NCBI GenBank assembly: GCA_035765515.1
Contig: DASTXN010000060.1
Span: forward strand, 1-39,065
Reading direction: 5' to 3'
Origin: DASRSS01 sp035765515
GTDB taxonomy: Bacteria > Actinomycetota > Actinomycetes > Mycobacteriales > Jatrophihabitantaceae
Length of the DNA: 39,065 nucleotides
Shown: piece by piece, positions 7,651-14,157 of the stretch
Layout of the letters: the number at the start of each line of letters is the position of its first letter
How positions within the stretch are numbered: the first letter of the stretch is position 1
Made by a program: the position numbers and the translations under genes
Notes under the pieces: generated by a model
What the model saw: only the letters and a program-made list of their open reading frames with translations
What the model was told of the DNA's origin: nothing
Database searches by the model: none

Positions 7651-8861
7651 CAGATTCGCTCCACAATCGTCGCAACGCCCATGCCGCCGCCGACGCACAA
7701 TGTCGCCAGGCCGTAGCGCTGGTCGCGGCGCTCCAGTTCGTCGATGAGGGTGCCGAGGATCATCGCGCCGGTGGCGCCGAGCGGGTGGCCGAGCGCGATC
7801 GCGCCGCCGTTCACGTTGACCTTCTCGTGCGGCACGTTCAGGTCCTTCATGAACTTCATGACGACCGCGGCGAACGCCTCGTTGACCTCGAACAGGTCGA
7901 TGTCCTCGACGGACAGGCCAGCCTTGGCAAGCGCCTTCTGCGCGGACGGCGCCGGGCCGGTGAGCATGATCGTCGGCTCGGATCCGACGACGCCGGTGGC
8001 CACGATGCGGGCGCGCGGGGTGAGGCCGAGGTCGGTGCCAGCCTGCTCGCTGCCGATCACGACGAGCGAGGCGCCGTCGACGATGCCGGACGAGTTGCCC
8101 GGCGAGTGCACGTGGTTGATCTTCTCGACCCAGTGGTACTTCTGCAGCGTCACCGCGTCGAAGCCGCCCATCTCGCCGATGGCGGCGAACGAGGGCTTCA
8201 GGGCGCCGAGCGACTCCGGCGTGCTGCCCGGGCGCGGGAACTCGTCGTGGTCGAGCACGACGGTGCCGTTGATGTCCTTCACCGGGATGACGGAGCGGGC
8301 GAAGGCGCCGTTCGCGATGGCCTTGGCGGCGCGGGTCTGCGACTCGGCGGCGAAGGTGTCGACGTCCAGGCGGCTGAAGCCCTCCATGGTGGCGATCAGG
8401 TCGGCGCCGACGCCCTGGGGGACGAAGCTGACGTCGTAGGCCGTCTCGGGGTCCATCGCCCACGGGCCGCCGTCCGAGCCCATCGGTACGCGCGACATCG
8501 ACTCGACGCCGCCGGCGAAGATCAGGTCCTCCCAGCCGGAGCGCACCTTCTGCGCGGCGATGTTGCATGCCTCCAGGCCGGAAGCGCAGAACCGGTTGAG
8601 CTGGAAGCCCGGGCCGGAGTTGACGAAGCCCGCGGCGATGGCCGCGGTGCGTGCGATGTCCGCCCCCTGCTCGCCGACCGGCGACACCACGCCCAGGATG
8701 ATGTCCTCGACGCGTGCCGGGTCCAGCCCGGGGTTGCGCGACAGGGCCTCGTCGATCAGGCCGGTGACCAGCGAGATCGGCTTGATGCTGTGCAGCGATC
8801 CGGTGTCCTTGCCGCGCCCTCGCGGGGTCCGGATCGCGTCGTAGACGTACGCCTCGGTCAT
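7650..8861 (-). CDS. fadA: Thiolase, acetyl-CoA C-acyltransferase (beta subunit)
   Basis: A 403-residue thiolase that cleaves 3-ketoacyl-CoA in the last step of beta-oxidation. It shows the nucleophile C92 (LNRFCASGLEA), the His motif GGAIALGHPLGATGA, and the second Cys near the end (TLCVGGGMG). The ATG at 8861 begins the conserved MTEAYVYDAIRTPRG; the frame continues upstream without family similarity. It is the first gene of the minus-strand fatty-acid operon and is read divergently from a MerR-family regulator across a 135-base gap holding a regulated-looking promoter. Confidence 0.95.
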   Translation of the reverse strand: MTEAYVYDAIRTPRGRGKDTGSLHSIKPISLVTGLIDEALSRNPGLDPARVEDIILGVVSPVGEQGADIARTAAIAAGFVNSGPGFQLNRFCASGLEACNIAAQKVRSGWEDLIFAGGVESMSRVPMGSDGGPWAMDPETAYDVSFVPQGVGADLIATMEGFSRLDVDTFAAESQTRAAKAIANGAFARSVIPVKDINGTVVLDHDEFPRPGSTPESLGALKPSFAAIGEMGGFDAVTLQKYHWVEKINHVHSPGNSSGIVDGASLVVIGSEQAGTDLGLTPRARIVATGVVGSEPTIMLTGPAPSAQKALAKAGLSVEDIDLFEVNEAFAAVVMKFMKDLNVPHEKVNVNGGAIALGHPLGATGAMILGTLIDELERRDQRYGLATLCVGGGMGVATIVERI

Positions 8862-8928
8862 TTTTCGCTCCACCAGATCTCGCTCGGGCTCATCTTCTCG
8901 CTCCAACAGTGCGTGGGCTGATCCGTCG

Positions 8929-8959
8929 ATCCTGTCAGTATCACTGTCACAGTTGTCAA
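8929..8959 (-). promoter_or_regulatory. Elongated MerR-type promoter of the fatty-acid operon, with operator dyad
   Basis: On the minus strand there is a perfect -35 TTGACA (8959-8954), a 19-base spacer, and a -10-like CAGGAT (8934-8929). The spacer contains the perfect palindrome ACTGT-n-ACAGT (8943-8953). An over-long 19-base spacer with a central dyad is the classical MerR-family target, where the bound regulator twists the promoter into an active shape. A second dyad, CAGT-n-ACTG, lies at 8964-8972 towards the regulator gene and may be its own operator. Confidence 0.65.
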
Positions 8960-8983
8960 GTGCCAGTGACTGTGTGATTGGTC

Positions 8984-8989
8984 TACGCT
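8984..8989 (+). promoter_or_regulatory. -10 element, near-leaderless start of the MerR gene
   Basis: TACGCT ends seven bases before the ATG at 8997, placing the transcript start at or next to the A of the start codon. The CAGTGACTG dyad at 8964-8972 falls in its spacer/-35 area, so autoregulation is plausible. Confidence 0.45.
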
Positions 8990-8996
8990 GCCGGAC

Positions 8997-9752
8997 ATGG
9001 CGACGACTGCGGCGGATCGGGCGGCCGGTCCCGACACCGTCGAGACCCCGGCCGCGGTGCACGCCGAGGAGTTCACGATCGACGAGCTCGCGGCGCGCAC
9101 CGGCATGACGGTGCGGACGGTGCGTTTCTACGCCGCCGAGGGACTGCTGCCGGCACCGGAGCGCCGCGGCCGCGTCGCGTATTACGGCGCCCGGCACCGG
9201 CTGCGACTCGATCTCATCCGCACGCTGCAGGAGCACGGGTACACGCTGGCGGCGATCGACCGCGTGCTGGCCCGCATTCCCGAGGACGCCGAGCCGTCCG
9301 AGTACGCGGTCCACTCGGCCGTGCTCGCGCCGTGGCTGCCGGCACAGGTGGAGGAGCTCGACCGGGCCGGCCTCGAGCGGCGCGTGGGCCGGCGCCTGGA
9401 CGACGGCGAGCTCAGCTACCTGGCCACGATCGGCGCACTCGAGGCCTGCGGCGACGACCGCTACCGGACGTCGCCGGCGCTGCTCGGACACGCGGTCGAG
9501 CTGATGCGGCTGCCGGTGCCGGCCAGCGTGCTGCACGAGTCGGCCGAGATCATCGGCGCGCACGCCACTGCGGTTGCCGACGGCCTGACCGATGTGTTCG
9601 TGAAGGGCATCTGGGGCCCGTATCAACGCGGCGAGCTCGACGACGAGCAGGTGGTCGCGATGCTGTCGCGGCTGCGTCCACTCGCCGTGCAGGGACTGGT
9701 CAGCGCGTTCGTCCGCGCCGCCGACCACGCCGCACGAAGGAACCTGTCCTAG
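8997..9752 (+). CDS. MerR-family transcriptional regulator
   Basis: A 251-residue protein. The winged helix-turn-helix at about 26-95 (FTIDELAARTGMTVRTVRFY, then GLLPAPERRGRVAYYG) is followed by the long helix that dimerises MerR proteins. The remaining 150 residues form a helical effector domain that I cannot assign; it lacks the cysteine clusters of metal sensors, so a small organic or acyl-CoA-type ligand is more likely. It is divergent from the beta-oxidation operon with a 19-base-spacer promoter in between, so I infer that it controls that operon. Its stop codon overlaps the convergent DUF3515 stop in a shared CTAG (9749-9752). Confidence 0.88.
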   Translation: MATTAADRAAGPDTVETPAAVHAEEFTIDELAARTGMTVRTVRFYAAEGLLPAPERRGRVAYYGARHRLRLDLIRTLQEHGYTLAAIDRVLARIPEDAEPSEYAVHSAVLAPWLPAQVEELDRAGLERRVGRRLDDGELSYLATIGALEACGDDRYRTSPALLGHAVELMRLPVPASVLHESAEIIGAHATAVADGLTDVFVKGIWGPYQRGELDDEQVVAMLSRLRPLAVQGLVSAFVRAADHAARRNLS

Positions 9753-10285
9753 GGCCGGCGGCTGCAGAGCTGTTCGCTCGGGGGAAGCTTGCCGGCGCCC
9801 GGCTGACCCCCGTAGCAGATCGCGGGCAGCGCCGCGTTGATCGCCTTCGAGAAGATGGGCAGGAACGTGCTGCCCTGATACTTCGACGGGATCGCGATGT
9901 CGATGTACACGGCCCGATCGACGGTCGTGTAGATCTCGGTGCCGCCCGAGGAGGTGACGTCGTAGAAGGGGCCGAGGGTCCCGGCGTTGCTCCCGGAGAT
10001 GAACACGGTGCTGCTGCCGGGGTGCAGGTCCTTCGGCCGTGCGACGCCGCAGCGCAGGATGATCGCCGGATCGCCCCAGGCGACCACGAACGGTGTATCC
10101 GGGACCGGGTGCACGGTGCGTGGCGCGAGGCCGTTCAGCCGCACCGGCAGTTTCTGCAGCAGCTTCGTGCACGGAGCGGTCGCGGCCGGGTTGGACGGCG
10201 GTGCGCTGGGCGTCAGCGCGGGAAGGGACTTCGGGGCCTTGTCCGAGCCGCCGGTGGTGCCGATCAGCAGCGCCAGCACGATCAC
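9749..10285 (-). CDS. DUF3515 family membrane-anchored protein
   Basis: A protein of at least 178 residues resembling the actinobacterial DUF3515 family, whose function is unknown. It has an N-terminal membrane segment, a Pro/Ala/Ser-rich linker, then an extracytoplasmic domain with PFVVAWGDPAIILRCGV and three cysteines (in APCTKLL, ILRCGV and PAICYGG) plus one near the end. GTG 10285 is the first canonical start, but it cuts the hydrophobic helix in half. The frame is open upstream, encoding TRRAALIATAVTLPIVIVLA, yet offers no ATG, GTG or TTG before a stop inside the Lrp-like gene; ATC 10342 or a CTG would be needed. The true start is therefore uncertain. The family often sits near thiL, as here. 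Confidence 0.8.
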   Translation of the reverse strand: MIVLALLIGTTGGSDKAPKSLPALTPSAPPSNPAATAPCTKLLQKLPVRLNGLAPRTVHPVPDTPFVVAWGDPAIILRCGVARPKDLHPGSSTVFISGSNAGTLGPFYDVTSSGGTEIYTTVDRAVYIDIAIPSKYQGSTFLPIFSKAINAALPAICYGGQPGAGKLPPSEQLCSRRP

Positions 10286-10355
10286 GATCGGCAGCGTGAC
10301 GGCCGTCGCGATCAGTGCGGCCCGCCGGGTGTCGGGTGAGATCGCGGGCCCCGCT

Positions 10356-10592
10356 CTACAGGTGGACGACGGGGCAGGTCAGCGTGCGGGTGATGCCCGC
10401 GACTCCCTGCACCTTGGCGACGACCAGCTTGCCGAGATCGTCGACGGTCTCGGCCTCGGCGCGGACGATCACGTCGTAGGGTCCGGTGACGTCCTCGGCG
10501 AGGGTCACGCCGGCCAGACCACCGATCTCGCTGGCCACGGCAGCGGCCCGGCCGACCTCGGTCTGGATCAGAATGTAGGCGCTCACGCTCAT
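10356..10592 (-). CDS. Stand-alone Lrp/AsnC ligand-binding (RAM) domain protein
   Basis: A 78-residue protein made only of the Lrp/AsnC effector domain (MSVSAYILIQTEVG, then GPYDVIVRAEAETVDDLGKLV and a final TLTCPVVHL), with no DNA-binding helix-turn-helix. Such SAM (stand-alone RAM) proteins form ring oligomers that may bind amino acids. The ATG at 10592 has the ribosome site GAGAGG in front. A TACCGT -10 element at 10634-10629 would give a leader of about 30 bases. It is divergent from thiL and probably co-transcribed with the DUF3515 gene downstream. Confidence 0.88.
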   Translation of the reverse strand: MSVSAYILIQTEVGRAAAVASEIGGLAGVTLAEDVTGPYDVIVRAEAETVDDLGKLVVAKVQGVAGITRTLTCPVVHL

Positions 10593-10682
10593 TGGTATGC
10601 GTGTCCTCTCGTCGTGGCATCTGCGCAGACGGTATGAACGTAGCGCGGGCCGCGCACGCAGCAACGAGCAGGGAGTGTCGTC

Positions 10683-11618
10683 ATCACCGTTTCCGACCTG
10701 GGCGAGTTCGGCCTGATCAGCCGGATCACCGCCGGTCTCTCGCCGGCCGACTCGACGCTGCTCGGCCCGGGGGACGACGCGGCCGTCGTCGCCGCACCGG
10801 ACGGCCGGGTGGTGGCGTCCACCGATCTGCTGATCGAGAACCGGCACTTCCGCCGCGACTGGTCGACGGCCAACGACATCGGGCACAAGGCGGCCGCGCG
10901 CAGCCTGTCCGACATCGCCGCGATGGGCGCGTTGCCCACGGCGCTGCTGGTCGGCTTCGCCGCGCCGGGCAGCCTCGAACTCGACTGGGTGGACGGGCTG
11001 GTGGCAGGCCTCCGCGAGGAGTGCGGGCCGGTCGGGGCCGCCGTCGTCGGGGGAGACGTCACCGCCGCGGACACGATCACGCTCGCGATGACAGCGCTCG
11101 GCGACCTGGAGGGGCGCGAGCCGGTCACCTTGGCCGGTGCGCGGGTGGGCGACGTGGTCGCGGTCTGCGGACGGCTCGGCTGGGCCGCGGCCGGCCTGGC
11201 GGTGTTGGGCCGCGGCTTCCGCTCACCCGTGCAGGTCGTCAACGCCCATCGCCGCCCGGAACCTCCGTACCTCGAGGGGCCGCGGGCCGCGCAGCTGGGC
11301 GCCACCGCCATGACCGACGTGAGCGACGGGCTGGTCGCGGACCTGGGACACATCGCCGAGGCCAGCGGGGTGCGCATCGAACTTCGTGCACAGGCGATCG
11401 GGGTGACCGCCAAGCTCGCCGAGGTCGGGGCGGCCCTGAACGTCGACCCGCTGGTGTGGGTGCTGACCGGCGGCGACGACTACGCGCTCGTCGCGACGTT
11501 CCCGCGCGGCACGGAGCTACCGGCCGAGTGGCCGGTGATCGGCGCCGTGATCGACGGCGAGGGCGTGCGGGTGGACGGGCGTCGCTGGCCGTCCGGGGGG
11601 CACGAGCACTTCCGTTAG
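10683..11618 (+). CDS. thiL: Thiamine-monophosphate kinase (non-canonical start)
   Basis: ThiL phosphorylates thiamine monophosphate to the active cofactor thiamine diphosphate. The frame shows LGPGDDAAVV (Mg/ATP-binding acidic motif, about 27-36), STDLLIENRHFRRDWS, VVGGDVTAAD, MTDVSDGLVADLGHIAE and GGDDYALVATF, all typical. The family N-terminus (VSDLGEFGLISRITAG) is encoded from about 10689 on, but no ATG, GTG or TTG occurs in frame between the stop at 10641 and this motif; the first GTG, at 10809, lies after the essential GDD. An ATC at 10683 follows GGGAG (10671-10675) at an ideal 7-base distance and is my best guess. The alternative is a one-base indel after the out-of-frame GTG at 10675. 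About 311 residues. Confidence 0.9.
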   Translation: MTVSDLGEFGLISRITAGLSPADSTLLGPGDDAAVVAAPDGRVVASTDLLIENRHFRRDWSTANDIGHKAAARSLSDIAAMGALPTALLVGFAAPGSLELDWVDGLVAGLREECGPVGAAVVGGDVTAADTITLAMTALGDLEGREPVTLAGARVGDVVAVCGRLGWAAAGLAVLGRGFRSPVQVVNAHRRPEPPYLEGPRAAQLGATAMTDVSDGLVADLGHIAEASGVRIELRAQAIGVTAKLAEVGAALNVDPLVWVLTGGDDYALVATFPRGTELPAEWPVIGAVIDGEGVRVDGRRWPSGGHEHFR

Positions 11619-11621
11619 GTT
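11616..11621 (+). promoter_or_regulatory. -10 element overlapping the thiL stop codon
   Basis: TAGGTT begins with the TAG stop of thiL and is followed by six bases and the GTG at 11628. This suggests a leaderless transcript for the acetyltransferase gene. Confidence 0.5.
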
Positions 11622-11627
11622 GTCCGG

Positions 11628-12101
11628 GTGGAGTTCGTGATCGAGCAGCGGCCCTACGACGATCCCGACGTCGTCCGCCTGGTCGCCGAGGTGCAGGCCG
11701 AATACGTGACCCGCTACGGGGGTATCGACGCCGCAGTCGTCGAGCCCGACGAGTTCGCCCCGCCGCGCGGGCTGTTCCTGGTCGGCGTGCTGGACGGCGT
11801 CCCCTCGGTCACCGGCGGCTGGCGCGAGATCGAGCCCGGCGTCGTCGAGATCAAGCGCATGTACGTGCGACCCGAGGCGCGCAGGCGCAACCTCGCGCGG
11901 CGGATGCTGGCCGAGCTCGAGGCCACCGCCGCGGCCGCCGGCGCGTGCCGCATCTTCCTCAACACCGGCCCGGAGCAGCCGGAAGCAGTCGCCCTGTACG
12001 AGTCGTCCGGCTACGAGGTGGTGCCGGGTTTCGGGCACTACGCGTGTACGCCCGGCGCGCTGTTCTACGGCAAGAAGCTGCGCGATCCGGCGCTGCAATA
12101 G
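11628..12101 (+). CDS. GNAT family N-acetyltransferase
   Basis: A 157-residue acetyl-CoA-dependent acetyltransferase. The core shows the strand and acetyl-CoA pyrophosphate loop VVEIKRMYVRPEARRRNLAR (the usual R/Q-x-x-G-x-G/A site reads RRRNLAR), then RIFLNTGPEQPEAVALYESS and GYEVVPGFGHYA, the usual C-terminal GNAT signature. The acceptor substrate is unknown. The GTG at 11628 is nine bases after the thiL stop and six bases after a -10-like TAGGTT. A strong terminator follows, shared with the convergent rpmB. Confidence 0.88.
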   Translation: MEFVIEQRPYDDPDVVRLVAEVQAEYVTRYGGIDAAVVEPDEFAPPRGLFLVGVLDGVPSVTGGWREIEPGVVEIKRMYVRPEARRRNLARRMLAELEATAAAAGACRIFLNTGPEQPEAVALYESSGYEVVPGFGHYACTPGALFYGKKLRDPALQ

Positions 12102-12115
12102 GTTTCGCAGACGCG

Positions 12116-12151
12116 AAACGGCCCGCCTCGCAGCAGCGAGGCGGGCCGTTT
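12116..12151. terminator. Bidirectional terminator between acetyltransferase and rpmB
   Basis: A perfect 16-bp stem, AAACGGCCCGCCTCGC and its complement (12116-12131 with 12136-12151), encloses a 4-base loop AGCA. The A/T-containing ends serve both strands. It lies between two convergent genes, 14 bases after one stop and 14 before the other. A smaller 7-bp hairpin (12102-12119) overlaps its left arm and would compete with it. Confidence 0.85.
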
Positions 12152-12165
12152 GCGAGCGACTGGGT

Positions 12166-12357
12166 TCAGCCGCGGGTGACCTTGCCGGCCTTCAGGCACG
12201 AGGTGCACACCGTGATCCGACGGCGCGTGCCGGGTGCGACCAGGGCGCGCACCTTCTGCACGTTCGGGTTCCACCGGCGGTGGGTGCGGCGGTGGGAGTG
12301 CGAGACGGACATGCCGAAGCCGGGCCCCTTGCCGCAGACATCGCAGACGCTGGCCAC
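12166..12357 (-). CDS. rpmB: Ribosomal protein bL28
   Basis: A 63-residue large-subunit protein with the conserved VCDVCGKGPGFG, SHSHRRTHRRWNPN and VCTSCLKAGKV. It carries two Cys pairs (C5/C8 and CTSC), so it is the zinc-binding form; actinobacteria often also have a cysteine-free copy induced by zinc starvation, not seen here. The GTG at 12357 follows a very strong ribosome site (AAGGAGG). A TAGACT -10 element lies about 85 bases upstream. Confidence 0.97.
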   Translation of the reverse strand: MASVCDVCGKGPGFGMSVSHSHRRTHRRWNPNVQKVRALVAPGTRRRITVCTSCLKAGKVTRG

Positions 12358-12441
12358 TATGGCCTCCTTGGACGTGCGCGCACGCGCGCATGAGTAGACG
12401 TTCTCGATTGACGCCCGAGACCTGCTCCGGGCAACCCGATC

Positions 12442-12447
12442 AGTCTA
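12442..12447 (-). promoter_or_regulatory. Possible -10 element of rpmB
   Basis: TAGACT followed by GAT on the minus strand, the same string as the -10 before the AbrB-like gene at 4294-4299. It implies a leader of roughly 80 bases before the GTG. No good -35 is seen. Confidence 0.35.
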
Positions 12448-12499
12448 ACGGTTGGTCCGGCAGAGCCGCAAAACGCCCTGCCCCGTCGCATCCGACAAG

Positions 12500-12505
12500 T
12501 ATCCT
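12500..12505 (+). promoter_or_regulatory. Possible -10 element of the DAK2 kinase operon
   Basis: TATCCT, about 45 bases before the ATG at 12551, in the 193-base gap between divergent rpmB and the kinase gene. No convincing -35 is present. Confidence 0.35.
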
Positions 12506-12550
12506 GCGCCGGAGCGGGCAGGCGATCGGCACAGGCGGCTGGGGGTGGAG

Positions 12551-14152
12551 ATGCAGCAGGCTTCGGTCGACGCCACCGGCGAGCTGGACGCCGACACCGT
12601 CCGCCGTTGGGGCCGTGCCGCGGCCGCCGCGCTGCAGGCGCACCGCGCCGAGATCGACGGGCTGAACGTGTTCCCGGTGGCCGACCGTGACACCGGCTCG
12701 AACATGGCGCTGACCATGGTCGCCGCGGCCGAGGCTCTCGACGCGAGCGTCGCGCTGACCGCCGCCGACGCGCTCGCCGTCCTGGCCCGCGCGGCCGTCC
12801 TCGGCGCGCGGGGCAACTCGGGCGTGATCCTGTCCCAGCTGCTGCGCGGGATGGCGTCGGTCCCGGCGGACGACGGCGGGTACCGGGCCGAGCAGGTGCG
12901 GGCGGGGCTCGCCGCCGGCGTCGAGTGTGCGTATGCGGCTGTCGCCGAACCGGTCGAGGGCACCATCCTCACCGTCGCCAAGGCCGCGGTGGAGGCGCTG
13001 CCGGTCGGCCCCGCCGGCCTGCCCGAACTCGTCCGGGCCGCGGCCGGCGCCGCGGCGACCGCCCTGGAGCAGACGCCACAACAACTGGCGCCGCTCGCCC
13101 GGGCGGGTGTCGTCGATGCCGGCGGCCGCGGACTGGTGTTGGTCCTCGACGCGCTGGTCCGCGCGGTGGCCGGAGAGGACGACCCGGCCGACGCGCGCAT
13201 CACCGTGCCCGACGGCGCGCCGCACCTGCGCGGCACCCGCGAATCCGGCAGTGCCGAGTTCGAGTACGAGGTGCAGTACCTGCTCGACGCGCCTGCGGCA
13301 GCCACCGCGGGACTGCGCCGGGCCCTGGTGCAGCTCGGTGATTCGGTCGTCATCGCCGGGACGGGCGACGGCACCTGGAATGTGCACGCGCACGTGAACG
13401 ACGTCGGCGCCGCCATCGAAGCCGGTGTCCAGGCAGGCACGGCGCGGCAGATCAGCGTCACGCGGTTCGACGACTCCACGCCGGGCGCGAGTCCGACGGC
13501 GGTCGTCGCGGTCGCGCAGGGACCGGCGCTGCGGAATCTGTTCACCCGCGAGGGCATCACCGTCGTCGAGCCGGCCGGCGCGTCGGCGGTCACGGCCGAG
13601 GACGTGCTGTCCGCGATCCGCGCATCCGGCGCAGCGCAGATCGTGCTGCTGCCGAATGCGACCCAGGTCACCGGAGTGGCCGAGGCGGCCGCTGCGACCG
13701 CGCGCGCCGCCGGGGCCCGCGTCGCGGTAGTACCGACCCGATCGCCGGTTCAGGGGCTGGCCGCGGTCGCCGTCCACGACCCGCTGCGGGACTTCGACGA
13801 CGACGTCGTGGCGATGGCCGAGGCGGCCGCGGCGACCCGGTTCGCGGAGATCGTGATCGCCTCCGAGCAGTCGCTGACGTCCGTCGGCATCTGCGAGGCC
13901 GGCGACGTGCTGGGCATGATCGACGGCGAGGTGGTCGAGATCGGGCGAGGCCTGGTCCCGGTGGCCTTCTCGCTGGTCGCCCGGCTGCTGGCCGTCGGCG
14001 CCGAGGTGATGACCGTGCTGGTAGGCGGGGACGCTCCCGCCGGGCTGGGCGAACTGGTCGCCGGGCACGTGCGCGAGCGCGCCCCGCTCACCGACGTCAC
14101 GGTCTACCTCGGCGGCGGGACCGGTTGCCCGCTGACCATCGGGGTGGAGTAG
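12551..14152 (+). CDS. fakA: DAK2-domain protein, probable fatty acid kinase FakA
   Basis: A 533-residue protein of the DhaL-DegV-like family. The N-terminal kinase domain has the Mg-binding aspartates in FPVADRDTGSNM (D45, D47) and GARGNSGVILSQLLRG. A middle domain (about 220-310) and a C-terminal DAK1-like domain (about 310-533, including YLGGGTGCPLTIGVE) follow. In Firmicutes this protein phosphorylates fatty acids bound to FakB/DegV carriers; the actinobacterial orthologue (Rv2974c type) has the same layout and is assumed to act likewise. No fakB gene is in the window. ATG 12551 has GGGG upstream; the frame is open further, and GTG 12545 is possible. The gap to recG is only 5 bases. Confidence 0.85.
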   Translation: MQQASVDATGELDADTVRRWGRAAAAALQAHRAEIDGLNVFPVADRDTGSNMALTMVAAAEALDASVALTAADALAVLARAAVLGARGNSGVILSQLLRGMASVPADDGGYRAEQVRAGLAAGVECAYAAVAEPVEGTILTVAKAAVEALPVGPAGLPELVRAAAGAAATALEQTPQQLAPLARAGVVDAGGRGLVLVLDALVRAVAGEDDPADARITVPDGAPHLRGTRESGSAEFEYEVQYLLDAPAAATAGLRRALVQLGDSVVIAGTGDGTWNVHAHVNDVGAAIEAGVQAGTARQISVTRFDDSTPGASPTAVVAVAQGPALRNLFTREGITVVEPAGASAVTAEDVLSAIRASGAAQIVLLPNATQVTGVAEAAAATARAAGARVAVVPTRSPVQGLAAVAVHDPLRDFDDDVVAMAEAAAATRFAEIVIASEQSLTSVGICEAGDVLGMIDGEVVEIGRGLVPVAFSLVARLLAVGAEVMTVLVGGDAPAGLGELVAGHVRERAPLTDVTVYLGGGTGCPLTIGVE

Positions 14153-14157
14153 CCGCC

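Noticed and set aside
9749..9752. CTAG shared by the convergent stops of the MerR and DUF3515 genes
   Set aside because: Real, but stop-codon overlap at a palindromic CTAG is a common result of dense gene packing and implies no function.
7650..10172. 840-codon open frame on the minus strand spanning merR and thiolase
   Set aside because: Only the last 403 codons show thiolase similarity. The rest is a GC-rich shadow antisense to the MerR gene with no family features.
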